Shown here piece after piece: positions 24,177-35,400 of a stretch of DNA of 64,000 bases. Both the position numbers and the translations under genes were made by a program. The stretch lies in assembly GCF_016406305.1 (NCBI RefSeq), contig NZ_CP066369.1:3862501-3926500 (forward strand), given 5' to 3'. Within the stretch, counting starts at the first letter, position 1; every line of letters begins with the position of its first letter. The notes beneath the pieces were generated by a model, which was not told the origin of the DNA, ran no database searches, and saw nothing but the letters and a program-made list of their open reading frames with translations. The DNA comes from Shewanella putrefaciens (GTDB lineage: Bacteria > Pseudomonadota > Gammaproteobacteria > Enterobacterales > Shewanellaceae).

Positions 24177-25659
24177 TGTTTTAGAAGATAACTCATTAGT
24201 GTTAGCAGCTGAAGACTTTAATATTGAAGACTTCGAATCATATCATTACTTCACAAAGCACGATCTAAGATGTATTTCTAAGCTAAAAGCACATGGACCA
24301 GTACTTCTTAAAGGCGCAAGAGGAAGTGGAAAAAGTGCTCTAATGATTAAAGCCTCTTTAGAGCTTTTTCCTCATGATATTAATAGTAATACATTAGGTA
24401 TTTATCTTAGCTTACGGCATTTAGAACTTTTAAGAAGTAAAGGTGATAAATATGAAGCCTTACTTTGTAATCTTATCTCAAAAGCAGTTAATTCCAGCTT
24501 AAAAAACCATCAGACTTATATCGAAACAAATATATGCACTACTGGTAGTTTGCAAATAGAACTAACTGAACTAGCATCTATTTTACAAAAACGAATCGTT
24601 ATCTTATTTGATGATGCTGCACATATAGGTCGAGAAACATCATTGAATGAATTCTTTGATATGTTTAGAACGTTATCCAATAGTGTTATCTCTTGTAAAG
24701 CATCAATATACCCTGGGGTTACTCAGTTTGGTACAAGGTTCGACGTATATAATGATGCAACAGTAATTGATGTTGTAAGAAGTGAATCTTCCCTTGACTT
24801 CTCAGAGATTTTTGTGGAAGTGATGAATAAACGATTTAGTAAATCTCTGCCAGATAAGACATTTATTAATGGCTTCAATCGTACAGATGTAGCAACGTTT
24901 CTTGGAAAAGCTGTGCTAGGTAATATGAGAGCTTACATGTTTTCATGTCACGCATTGATAACTGATTTAAAGGGAAGCGATAAAGTTTCATTATCAAACT
25001 TGTCAGAGACATTAAAAAACTTAGCCCAAAATTATTATTGGCCATTGATTGAGGAAATAGAACCTAAGTTAGGTATTTACGAACCAATGGTAGAACCTTC
25101 ACTAAAATTAGCTGAAATATTGTTTGAAAAGGCTGGAAATAAATCAGAAAGAACAGTAATAATTCTTAGAGAGATTAACCAAAGATTAAGTAAACTTTTT
25201 GAAATACTGGAATATACTGGATTCATTTCTCGACGTGAAGCTTCAAGAGCTATGAAGTCTAGAGGCCGAGGAACTAGATATGCACTAAATTTATGTAATA
25301 TTCTAGAGTATATACCTGGTTCAAGAATAACTAATGATATTTTTGACAAGTGGCTTAAATCACAAGATGAATCAATCGAGTATCATAAGGGGAGTGAATT
25401 ATATACGTTAGAAAATCCGGAGCCGGATGTAGCTTTAGAACTGAAAATTCTTGGAGAAGATATTAACATCTTAGAGAAATCAAATATATACCCTTACGGC
25501 CTCACAAAGCATAAAATAGAACTATTCAGTAAAAACAACTTCTCCACTATAGAACAACTGCTCAATGCAACTGATGATCAATTATTAGATATCGAAGGTG
25601 TTGGTGTCGAAACAGTTAAAAGATTGCGAAGTACACTTAATCAAGCTATTTGGATGTAA
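24166..25659 (+). CDS. P-loop ATPase (ORC/CDC6-like AAA) with C-terminal helix-hairpin-helix
   Basis: The product has 497 residues. The ATPase domain begins with Walker A GARGSGKS (50-57) and continues to ILFDDAAH (146-153) as Walker B, with DD in place of DE. The middle (about 180-400) is helical with a possible winged helix (ILEYTGFISRREASRAMKSRG). The last 60 residues contain a helix-hairpin-helix typical of DNA binding (LLDIEGVGVETVKRL). The architecture resembles the ORC-CDC6-like AAA ATPases of bacterial mobile elements and defence loci. AT-rich, and coupled by overlap to the preceding gene. Likely role: ATP-driven DNA recognition, possibly phage or plasmid sensing. This is inference; ATPase and DNA binding are well supported by motif. 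Confidence 0.8.
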   Translation: MVHDVLEDNSLVLAAEDFNIEDFESYHYFTKHDLRCISKLKAHGPVLLKGARGSGKSALMIKASLELFPHDINSNTLGIYLSLRHLELLRSKGDKYEALLCNLISKAVNSSLKNHQTYIETNICTTGSLQIELTELASILQKRIVILFDDAAHIGRETSLNEFFDMFRTLSNSVISCKASIYPGVTQFGTRFDVYNDATVIDVVRSESSLDFSEIFVEVMNKRFSKSLPDKTFINGFNRTDVATFLGKAVLGNMRAYMFSCHALITDLKGSDKVSLSNLSETLKNLAQNYYWPLIEEIEPKLGIYEPMVEPSLKLAEILFEKAGNKSERTVIILREINQRLSKLFEILEYTGFISRREASRAMKSRGRGTRYALNLCNILEYIPGSRITNDIFDKWLKSQDESIEYHKGSELYTLENPEPDVALELKILGEDINILEKSNIYPYGLTKHKIELFSKNNFSTIEQLLNATDDQLLDIEGVGVETVKRLRSTLNQAIWM

Positions 25660-25701
25660 GATCCTTTTATTATCCTGAAAATACTATGGCGTAAGAAGAC
25701 A

Positions 25702-25731
25702 AATTTAACGAGCCACCGATTATTAAATTTT
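25702..25731 (-). repeat. Right 30-bp inverted repeat of the ATPase operon module
   Basis: Inverted partner of 23310-23339 (28/30). It starts 42 bp after the ATPase stop codon. Its own imperfect stem followed by TTTTC could also end transcription. Confidence 0.85.
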
Positions 25732-25809
25732 CTAAAAATTGTAGCGGCCAAAGATGGGGCAGGCATAAATCTCCGTTGATTAATAGCCAATACATAAGCA
25801 ACAGAAGTT

Positions 25810-26155
25810 CACCCTCACCTCGGAGTGGCCGCAGGGCATTTGTGTTCGTTGCGTGATCGAGGCATGGTCGTTCTCGTGCATCAGACCCATAGGGAAATGG
25901 GAAATGTCAGAATGATGTATGGAACATCATTGACCATGCACTTCACGACATTCAGGCATCCTGCCTATCAGATGCCGAGGTAGCGTCAGTCGAATCAGGG
26001 ACGAGCGTCTGACGCGATAGCATAAGGACGCTTAATGCCCGAGGGGCTTTCAACTCCGTTAGGGACGCCGGGCCATGTTTTATAAATAAGCCAAAAGGGG
26101 AACAGGCGCTTTTTCCCTTTTGGTCCGGTGTGGGGTGAAGCCCCACGACTTTGAT
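25810..26155 (+). repeat. Dispersed modular repeat, copy R1
   Basis: It shares ends with the copies at 62029-62466 and 63325-63091: a start of CACCCTC and then a GGAG-x-GCCGCAGGGCA-like phrase, and an end of TGGGGTGAAGCCCCACGA. The middle contains hairpins CCCAT/ATGGG around AGGGAA (25886-25901), AATGATGT/ACATCATT around ATGGA (25911-25931), and a pair CCAAAAGGGG/CCCTTTTGG near 26092-26122. The open frames within it are repeat artefacts. It lies between the ATPase module and the duplicated hip operators. Confidence 0.75.
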
Positions 26156-26189
26156 TCACCTCGGCCGTTAGGCCGCAATGACTAACAAT

Positions 26190-26310
26190 GTTGAAAGATG
26201 GAACCATCTAACCACCAGCAAAAGTATACGATGTTACACTTTCAGTAACTATTTCAGTGCTTAAAACCCAAAAAGTGTAGGTAAGTACACCTAATACTTA
26301 CCCAAGTCAT
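26190..26310. repeat. Copy B of the duplicated hip operator segment
   Basis: A diverged direct repeat of 21645-21755. It holds two operator-like palindromes (26220 and 26271, 51 bp apart), but no gene follows that they could control: hipB lies 4.5 kb away and groEL ends nearby. It marks the right border of the inserted DNA. Confidence 0.75.
26220..26294. promoter_or_regulatory. Two stranded hip-type operators
   Basis: AAAAGTATA-N6-TACACTTTC starts at 26220 and AAAAGTGTA-N6-TACACCTAA at 26271. They correspond one to one with operators three and four of the hip array (same order, same 51-bp step). Confidence 0.7.
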
Positions 26311-26323
26311 CAGACAAAAAAAC

Positions 26324-26357
26324 AAAACCCCGATACTGTTGCCAGTATCGGGGTTTT
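26324..26357 (-). terminator. Terminator beyond groEL
   Basis: Perfect 15-bp stem (AAAACCCCGATACTG and its complement) with a TTGC loop, with T-rich flanks in both directions. It lies 170 bp after the groEL stop and probably also insulates the duplicated hip operators. Confidence 0.88.
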
Positions 26358-26429
26358 CATTTTTTACAACAATTTAGGTTTTAAGCGATTAAGCTAAAGA
26401 CCGCAGATGTTTGCTAATCTAGCGCAGGA

Positions 26430-26515
26430 AAAATCGTTTTAGAGCAAGGCTTTTTGTTGCGACGTGTAGTGTTTTTCTACACGAGTAACAAAGTAACGCA
26501 GCTATAAACGATTTT
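26430..26515. repeat. 86-bp imperfect palindrome in the groEL 3' untranslated region
   Basis: Outer arms AAAATCGTTT (26430-26439) and AAACGATTTT (26506-26515) enclose partly complementary inner parts and a central GTGTAG/CTACAC hairpin with a T-rich loop. The whole would fold as one long hairpin in the groEL message. From memory, elements beginning this way are dispersed in Shewanella genomes, as a small non-autonomous repeat. Confidence 0.65.
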
Positions 26516-26527
26516 AACCAGCTAGGA

Positions 26528-28177
<1,650 letters not shown>

Positions 28178-28222
28178 TTACATTTTTAATGATTAATTGG
28201 AATGTCGAATTGATGCGAAGGA

Positions 28223-28513
28223 TTAACCTACCACTGCCATCAGGTCAGCTTCCGACAGGATCAAGACTTCTTGACCGTCGATTTTTTCTTTCTTAACGCC
28301 GTAACCTTCATTGAAGATCACCACGTCACCCACTTTTACATCCAGTGGTTTAACTGTGCCGTTTTCCAAAATACGGCCATTGCCCACTGCAAGGATTTCA
28401 CCGCGGGTTGATTTTTCAGCGGCGCTACCAGTTAAAACAATGCCACCCGCTGAAGTTGACTCAACTTCTAGACGCTTAACGATTACGCGGTCATGTAATG
28501 GACGAATATTCAT
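28223..28513 (-). CDS. groS: Co-chaperonin GroES
   Basis: A 96-residue co-chaperonin that caps the GroEL ring. Full length, with [14 protein letters not shown], the mobile loop ([26 protein letters not shown]) and the C-terminal [21 protein letters not shown] lies a few bases before the ATG. It is first in the groES-groEL operon, with a heat-shock promoter about 95 bp upstream. Confidence 0.98.
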   Translation of the reverse strand: MNIRPLHDRVIVKRLEVESTSAGGIVLTGSAAEKSTRGEILAVGNGRILENGTVKPLDVKVGDVVIFNEGYGVKKEKIDGQEVLILSEADLMAVVG

Positions 28514-28606
28514 CTATGAACTCTCCTAATGATTTAATGCCCAACAATCGAGGCGATTTGTGATGAAAAAGAGGAGGCACGTCCGCCTTCCCCTTTGATG
28601 TCTGTG

Positions 28607-28635
28607 ATATGGGGTTTAAGCCCCCCAGATCCAAG
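28607..28635 (-). promoter_or_regulatory. Sigma32 heat-shock promoter of groES-groEL
   Basis: On the minus strand CTTGGAT, then 14 nt, then CCCCATAT. The -10 element is a perfect match to the sigma32 consensus CCCCATNT and the -35 matches CTTGAAA at 5 of 7 positions. Spacing is within the normal range. It lies 94 bp upstream of the groES start. Confidence 0.85.
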
Positions 28636-28739
28636 TGCCTTTACAAAAAAAATTTCATTTTTTTGATGTCAGTTTTTTCAAGTGGGCACAATCCTGCTAG
28701 AATCTCGCCTCCGCTCGCAAACAAGGCACTATTTCCCCC

Positions 28740-30107
28740 ATGAAAGACAGACACGGGCTGCTCAGCGCGCCAATTGGTCGTGTACTGCTCAACATGAGCC
28801 TCCCCAACTTGATTGGCATTATGACCATTCTAGGTTTTAGCCTCGCTGACACTTTTTTTATCAGTCAGTTAGGCACTGAGGCCCTAGCGGCGATTAGTTT
28901 TACCTTTCCCGTGACCTTAGTGATTTCAAGCATTGCCATCGGCATTGGCGCCGGGGTATCGACCAATTTAGGGCGACTGATAGGTTCGGGAAATGCCCCA
29001 AAGGCAAAGGTCTTTTTACACGACGCCCTACTGCTCACCTTTGTATTAACGGCCAGTTTAGCCGCCCTTGGCAGCATCTTTATTACACCGCTGTTTAGTT
29101 TACTCGGCGCCAATGAGAGCAGTTTGCCGTTGATCCACGACTATATGATTTACTGGTATTTAGCGGCGCCATTATTGGTCGTACTAATGGTGGGCAATCA
29201 GGGTTTACGCTCCACGGGCGATACCCGTTCCCCGGCGATGATTATGGCGCTGGCGGCCATTATTAACCTTATCCTCGACCCTTTACTGATCTTCGGCATT
29301 GGGCCGTTTCCCCGTTTAGAAATCCAAGGCGCGGCGATTGCGACGCTTATCGCTTGGGTTGTGGCCCTATCACTATCTAGTTATCTATTGATTATTAAGC
29401 GTAAAATGCTGGAGTGGGCCGCCTTCGATATCGATAGAATGCGCGCCAATTGGAGCCAATTAGCCCATATTGCCCAGCCTGCGGCATTAATGAATTTAAT
29501 CAATCCGTTAGCGAATGCTGTGATTATGGCGATGCTGGCCCATATCGACCATAGCGCCGTGGCCGCTTTTGGTGCCGGCACTCGGCTCGAGTCATTACTC
29601 TTGATTGTGGTCATGGCGTTATCGTCGAGCCTGATGCCCTTTATCGCGCAAAACTTAGGCGCAGGACAACCCCAAAGGGCTAAACAGGCGCTGCTGTTAT
29701 CCCTTAAATTTATCTTTGTATTCCAAACGTTACTCTATATTCCGCTGGCGTTTTTGGCCCAGCCTATAGCCCATTTATTCAGTACCGATCCGCAAGTGCT
29801 AGAGTGGCTAAGTTTTTATATTCTGGTATTGCCCTGCGCCTACGGCCCATTAGGCATAGTGATTATTTTCGCGACTGCCCTCAATGCTTACCACAGACCC
29901 ATGAGTTCCTTAGTGATTAACCTGTGCCGCTTAGTGCTGCTGATGCTACCGCTGGCGGCGCTGGGGTCCTATGTCGATGGGGTGAAAGGCTTATTACTCG
30001 CGCTCCCCATCACCAATCTGCTAATGGGGATTGCCTGTTACTATTTAGCCCAGCGGATCTGTGAACCCGCCAAGACCACTGCCGCCAACGCCAATCTTGA
30101 AGGCTGA
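28740..30107 (+). CDS. MATE-family multidrug efflux protein
   Basis: A 455-residue inner-membrane protein with 12 hydrophobic segments in two similar halves. Family features include VLLNMSLPNLIGIMTILGFSLADTFFISQLGTEALAAIS at the N-terminus and the matching AALMNLINPLANAVIMAMLAHI at the start of the second half. MATE pumps exchange drugs or dyes for sodium ions or protons; the substrate is unknown. It starts divergently from groES, about 226 bp away, with its own promoter region. No regulator is fused to it. Confidence 0.93.
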   Translation: MKDRHGLLSAPIGRVLLNMSLPNLIGIMTILGFSLADTFFISQLGTEALAAISFTFPVTLVISSIAIGIGAGVSTNLGRLIGSGNAPKAKVFLHDALLLTFVLTASLAALGSIFITPLFSLLGANESSLPLIHDYMIYWYLAAPLLVVLMVGNQGLRSTGDTRSPAMIMALAAIINLILDPLLIFGIGPFPRLEIQGAAIATLIAWVVALSLSSYLLIIKRKMLEWAAFDIDRMRANWSQLAHIAQPAALMNLINPLANAVIMAMLAHIDHSAVAAFGAGTRLESLLLIVVMALSSSLMPFIAQNLGAGQPQRAKQALLLSLKFIFVFQTLLYIPLAFLAQPIAHLFSTDPQVLEWLSFYILVLPCAYGPLGIVIIFATALNAYHRPMSSLVINLCRLVLLMLPLAALGSYVDGVKGLLLALPITNLLMGIACYYLAQRICEPAKTTAANANLEG

Positions 30108-30118
30108 TAGCGCTTCGC

Positions 30119-30160
30119 TGTGCACTTAGCTGTGCACTTAGCTTTAGCTGTGCACTTAGC
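30119..30160 (+). repeat. Three 12-bp repeats (TGTGCACTTAGC)
   Basis: Copies at 30119-30130, 30131-30142 and 30149-30160, the last two separated by TTTAGC. They lie between the convergent ends of the MATE and LysR genes. Confidence 0.9.
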
Positions 30161-30166
30161 TATGGG

Positions 30167-31144
30167 TTACCGTCGAAAACGCAGATCGTCGTTGGGGAAC
30201 GCTTCCTTCGAGGCTTTACATGCTCTGCGCGGACTCGCCTCGCTCATATTGGTCGGCACGCCGTTGGGGGCGAGTTCTTGCATAATGAAGTCGATAAAAC
30301 GACGACTCGCCAAGCTCACATAACGCCTTGATGGGTAAGCTAAATAGCATTCTCCATGGTAGGCTTCTATTTCAGGCAGCAGGCTAATTAGCTCCCCAGA
30401 GCCCACAAAATCGACCACAACTTCGGAGGGGGCATACACTATTCCCCGCCCCTGCAGGGCAAACTCCACCGCCACTTCGACACTGTTAGAGCAAAAATTC
30501 CCTCGGACTCTGACTTCATGCTCGGTCCCGATCCATAACTCATTGAAGATTTTGCCATTTGATAACCGAAATAAGGAGACATTGTGGGACTCAATCTCCT
30601 GGGGCGTTTTCGGAGTGCCGTGTTTCGCTAAATATTTGGGGCTGGCATAGAAGCGCAGATCCGTCGTAAACACTGGGCGCACGACTAAATCTAAGGTGTC
30701 TAATGCGGGTTCAACCACAAAGGCGACATCGATATTATTTTTAACCATATCAATGGATTCAGCGCTGCTTATCACTTCGACGGTCAATTTGGGGTGCAAA
30801 TCCATAAAACGAAAAATGGCCCGCATCAACACATTCATGCTGTGGATAGGGAACATTTGGATCCGCAGATGACCGCTTATTTCGGCATCGTCATTGGTCA
30901 TCTCGAACAGGGTTTCATCGAGCTGGGCCAAGATATTTTGCGAACGTTGGTAAAAATGGCTACCCGCGGAAGTGAGGGTCATTGAACGACTCTGCCGATG
31001 GAAGAGTTTGATGTTCAATTCATCCTCCAATGCCTGCAAACGACGGCTGACCGTTGACTTAGGTAAATTAAGTAAATCAGCGGCTTCGATCAAACTGCCC
31101 GTTTCAGCTATTCGGTGGAATAACGCTAAGTCCTCTGTCTTCAT
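30167..31144 (-). CDS. LysR-type regulator next to an RND efflux operon
   Basis: About 325 residues from the ATG at 31144, which has AGGG 5 nt upstream; an in-frame reading from 31189 is longer without support. The helix-turn-helix is TEDLALFHRIAETGSLIEAADLLNLPKSTVSRRLQALE (residues 3-40) and the effector domain follows (about 90-300). The gene diverges from the MFP-RND operon with 127 bp between starts, the standard place for a LysR regulator of that operon. The C-terminal 30 residues are basic and unusual (SPRRACKASKEAF), perhaps an extension by read-through into former intergenic sequence. Confidence 0.88.
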   Translation of the reverse strand: MKTEDLALFHRIAETGSLIEAADLLNLPKSTVSRRLQALEDELNIKLFHRQSRSMTLTSAGSHFYQRSQNILAQLDETLFEMTNDDAEISGHLRIQMFPIHSMNVLMRAIFRFMDLHPKLTVEVISSAESIDMVKNNIDVAFVVEPALDTLDLVVRPVFTTDLRFYASPKYLAKHGTPKTPQEIESHNVSLFRLSNGKIFNELWIGTEHEVRVRGNFCSNSVEVAVEFALQGRGIVYAPSEVVVDFVGSGELISLLPEIEAYHGECYLAYPSRRYVSLASRRFIDFIMQELAPNGVPTNMSEASPRRACKASKEAFPNDDLRFRR

Positions 31145-31271
31145 ATTCGCCCTAAGGTCAATCTCAATAAGTGGGACCGATAATCCCAAAGTATCCCGTT
31201 TATTGCAACTGTTTTAGCTGTTATCTTCGCCGCCACAAATGCTGACAATTTGTTACAAAGGATACCCCACC

Positions 31272-32414
31272 ATGCCATCATATCGACGCTTGCCCTTAGC
31301 CATGCTGCTTTCGCTCCTGCCGCTTTCTGCCCTGCTGAGCGGCTGTTCACCGGCTGAAAGTTCTGTACAAACGCCGCCCATTCGCCCGGTCAAATTGTTC
31401 GAAGTAGTGCAACTCGAAGGGGGAGATTTTAGAACTTTCCCAGCAAGGGTCGCCGCCAATAGCCGCGCCGAATTATCGTTTCGAATTTCAGGGCAATTAA
31501 CCGAACTGGCATTGGTGGAGGGGCAAACCGTTACCGAGGGGAGCTTGCTGGCGAAACTCGACGACAGAGACGCCTACAATAATCTGATGACCCGCGAGGC
31601 GGAGCATGAACTCTTAGCCGCCGACTTTAAACGTAAGGTGGAGCTGCTCAATCGCAAGCTGATTTCCCAGTCCGAATTCGATAGCACTCAGGCCCAATTG
31701 AAATCCGCTAAGGCGGCCCTAGCGGCGGCGCGCGATCAACTCAGTTATACCCGCTTAACCGCGCCCTTTAACGGCACTATTGCGAAACGGTTAGTGGATA
31801 ATCATCAGATAGTGCAGGCCAACCAAGGCGTACTAACCTTGCAAAACAATAACTTACTCGATGTGAGCATCCAAGTGCCCGAGGCCATGGCCGCCAGCCT
31901 AAACGAGTATATCAAGCAGCCAAACTTTAGCGCAAAGGTGCGTTTTAGCGCGTTAGAAGGCATAGAGTTTGACGCGAGATTTAAAGAATACTCAACCCAA
32001 GTCACCCCTGGTACTCAGGCCTATGAAGTGGTGTTTTCATTACCACAACCTAAAGATATTCAATTACTTCCGGGTATGAGCGCCGAGCTAACTTTGGCCT
32101 TAGTCAAGGCCACTGAGCACAGCAAAATCCCAGTGACCGCAGTTGATCCAATAACCGAAATGGCTCCTATAACCGCCATAGTCCCTGTGACCGCTATCGA
32201 TAAGAGCGACCAAGATGGCAAAGTGCAGGTTTGGCTATATCAAGCCCAATCCGGCGAGGTCAGCCCAGTTGAGGTCACACTCGGGCGAGTAACTAACCAA
32301 GGGATTGAAATCTTGGGCGGTATCAAAAAGGGCGATCTGATTGTGAGTGCGGGCGTTTCCCAATTATCCAATGGCATGAAAGTTAAGCCGCTACGCTGGC
32401 AGCGTGGAGTATAA
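31272..32414 (+). CDS. RND efflux periplasmic adaptor lipoprotein
   Basis: About 380 residues from the ATG at 31272, with AAAGGATA upstream. Signal and lipobox LLSGC (Cys near residue 25) anchor it to the inner membrane. The barrel-sandwich and hairpin domains follow: LSFRISGQLTELALVEGQTVTEGSLLAKLDD, a coiled coil (about 90-145) and LTAPFNGTIAKRLVDNHQIV. It bridges the inner-membrane RND pump (3 bp downstream) and an outer-membrane channel not encoded here. A Thr/Ile/Val-rich repeat (VTAVDPITEMAPITAIVPVTA) is inserted near residue 285. Confidence 0.92.
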   Translation: MPSYRRLPLAMLLSLLPLSALLSGCSPAESSVQTPPIRPVKLFEVVQLEGGDFRTFPARVAANSRAELSFRISGQLTELALVEGQTVTEGSLLAKLDDRDAYNNLMTREAEHELLAADFKRKVELLNRKLISQSEFDSTQAQLKSAKAALAAARDQLSYTRLTAPFNGTIAKRLVDNHQIVQANQGVLTLQNNNLLDVSIQVPEAMAASLNEYIKQPNFSAKVRFSALEGIEFDARFKEYSTQVTPGTQAYEVVFSLPQPKDIQLLPGMSAELTLALVKATEHSKIPVTAVDPITEMAPITAIVPVTAIDKSDQDGKVQVWLYQAQSGEVSPVEVTLGRVTNQGIEILGGIKKGDLIVSAGVSQLSNGMKVKPLRWQRGV

Positions 32415-32417
32415 CGA

Positions 32418-35400
32418 ATGAATATTGCTGAGTATTCCATCCGCCATAAAGTCATTAGCTGGATGTTTGTGTTGCTGCTCCTCGTGGGTGGCGGCGTCAG
32501 TTTTACCGGTTTAGGGCAACTCGAATTCCCCGAATTTACCATTAAAGAAGCGCTCGTGATCACCGCCTATCCCGGCGCATCACCGGAGCAAGTCGAAGAG
32601 GAAGTCACCCTACCGCTTGAAAATGCGCTGCAACAACTGGATGCCGTTAAGCATGTCACTTCGATAAACAGTGCTGGCCTGTCGCAAATCAAGATTGAAA
32701 TCAAAGAAAGCTATGACAAAACCAGCCTGCCACAGGTATGGGATGAGGTGCGCCGTAAGATGAATGATACTGCGGGGCAACTCCCCCTAGGAACCAGCGC
32801 GCCCAAAGTGCTAGACGATTTTGGCGATGTATATGGGATTTTATTTAACCTCTCAGGACCAGACTACAGCAACCGCGAGCTCACTAATTACGCCGACTAT
32901 CTGCGCCGCGAGCTAGTGCTGGTGCCTGGGGTCAAGAAAGTCTCAATAGCGGGTAGCGTAACCGAACAGGTCGTGATTGAAATCTCCCAGCAAAAACTCT
33001 CGGCGCTGGGGCTAGATCAAAGCTATATCTATGGCCTAGTCAACAATCAAAACGTGGTCTCCAATGCGGGCAGTCTCGTCATTGGTGACAACCGTATTCG
33101 CATCCATCCCACGGGCGAGTTTGGCAGCGTTCAGGATCTCGCCCGCTTGATCGTAAGCCCTCCTGGCAGCACCGAACTGATTTACCTCGGCGATATTGCC
33201 CATATTGAAAAAGACTACGATGAAACCCCCGATGTGCTGTACCACAACCGTGGAGAAGCGGCGCTATCACTGGGGATCTCCTTCTCAAGCGGCGTCAACG
33301 TAGTGGAAGTCGGCCAGAGGGTGAGCGACCGCCTAAGCGAACTCGAATCCCAGCGTCCGATAGGCATGAGCTTAGACACTGTCTATAACCAGAGCCTGGC
33401 GGTCGATAAGACAGTCAACGGCTTCTTAATCAACTTACTCGAATCGATTGCCATCGTTATCGCCGTATTGCTGCTGTTTATGGGCCTACGTTCGGGTTTG
33501 CTGATGGGCTTAATCCTGCTGCTCACTATTCTCGGTACTTTTATCGTGATGAAAGTGTTGGGGATTGAGCTGCAACTCATCTCACTCGGTGCGCTGATTA
33601 TCGCCCTCGGCATGTTAGTGGATAACGCCATTGTGGTCACCGAAGGGATTTTAATCGGCCTGCGCCGTGGTAAGACTCGCCTCGAAGCCGCTAAGCAAAT
33701 TGTGGCTCAAACCCAGTGGCCACTCTTAGGCGCGACTGTGATTGCCATTATCGCCTTTGCGCCCATTGGCTTATCACAAAATGCCTCGGGGGAGTTCTGC
33801 CGTTCTTTATTCCAAGTGTTGATGATTTCGCTGTTTATCAGCTGGATCACCGCCATCACATTAACGCCGTTCTTCTGCCATCTATTATTTAAGGATGCGC
33901 CGAGCGACGAAGAAGCCCAAGACCCTTACAAGGGTTGGTTCTTCAGCCTTTATCGCGCCAGTTTGACCTTTGCACTGCGTTTTAGAATCACCAGCATTGT
34001 ACTGGTTGGCGCCATGCTGTTCAGCGCAATCGTTGGCTTTGGTCATATCAAAAATGTGTTTTTCCCCGCCTCGAATACGCCAATCTTCTTTGTGGATATT
34101 TGGATGCCGGAGGGCACAGACATTAAGGCTACCGAGCGTTTTACCGCCGATATTGAGCAGCTATTACTCAAGCAAGCGGAGGAGCAACATACAGGTCTTG
34201 TCCACTTAACCACAGTCATAGGCCAAGGTGCCCAGCGGTTTGTCTTGCCCTATCAACCGGAGAAGGGCTACCCCGCCTTCGCCCAATTGATCATCGAAAT
34301 GCAGGATTTTGAATCACTGCAGGCCTATCTGCCTGAGCTGGATAAATTTTTAAATCAACGCTTTCCCCAGGCACAATATCGCCTCAAGAATATGGAAAAC
34401 GGCCCGTCGCCCGCCGCCAAAATAGAAGCGCGCTTCTATGGTGATGACCCCCAAGTACTGCGCGCTCTCGGTGCCCAAGCGAAAGCAATTTTTCAGGCGG
34501 AGCCGAGCATGGACAGCATTCGCCATGATTGGCGCAATCGAGTGCCCTTAATCCGTCCGCAGTTAGAAAATGCCCAAGCGAGGGAAACGGGGATCAGCAA
34601 GCAAGATCTCGACAATGCGCTGCTGGTCAATTTTAGCGGTAAACAAATTGGGCTATACCGTGAAACCAGCCACCTATTACCAATCGTCGCCAGAGCCCCC
34701 GCCGAAGAACGCCTGCAGGCCGACAGTCTGTGGAAGCTGCAAATTTGGAGCAGCGAACACAATACTTTTGTGCCTGCGACCCAAGTGGTGAGCAATTTTA
34801 ACACTGAATGGGAGGACCCCCTGTTAATGCGCCGCGACCGTATGCGTATGCTCGCTGTGCTGGCCGATCCTAAATTAGGCAGCGATGAAACTGCCGATTC
34901 TGTGCTGCGCAAAGTGAGGGATAAGGTCGAAGCTATCGAGTTACCCGCGGGTTACCACCTAGAGTGGGGCGGCGAGTATGAAACCGCGGGTGAAGCTCAA
35001 ACCGCGGTATTTAGCTCGATTCCATTGGGTTATTTGGCAATGTTTTTAATCACAGTGTTTCTATTTAACTCGGTGCGCCAACCCCTAGTGATTTGGTTTA
35101 CCGTGCCACTGGCCCTGATTGGGGTATCGGCGGGATTGCTGCTCTTCGATGCCCCCTTTAGCTTTATGGCGCTGCTCGGCCTACTGAGTTTATCGGGCAT
35201 GGTGATTAAAAACGGGATTGTCTTGGTCGATCAAATCAACCTCGAACTCAGTGAAGGGAAAGGCGCCTACCTTGCCCTTGTCGATTCCTGCATTAGTCGC
35301 GTTCGCCCCGTGATGATGGCGGCGATCACCACCATGCTGGGGATGATCCCACTCATTCCCGATGCCTTCTTCGGCTCTATGGCGATAACGATAATCTTTG

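Noticed and set aside
25952..26207. Two open frames on the minus strand
   Set aside because: Both fall within repeat R1; the same words appear in frame in R3, showing that the repeat and not a gene creates them.
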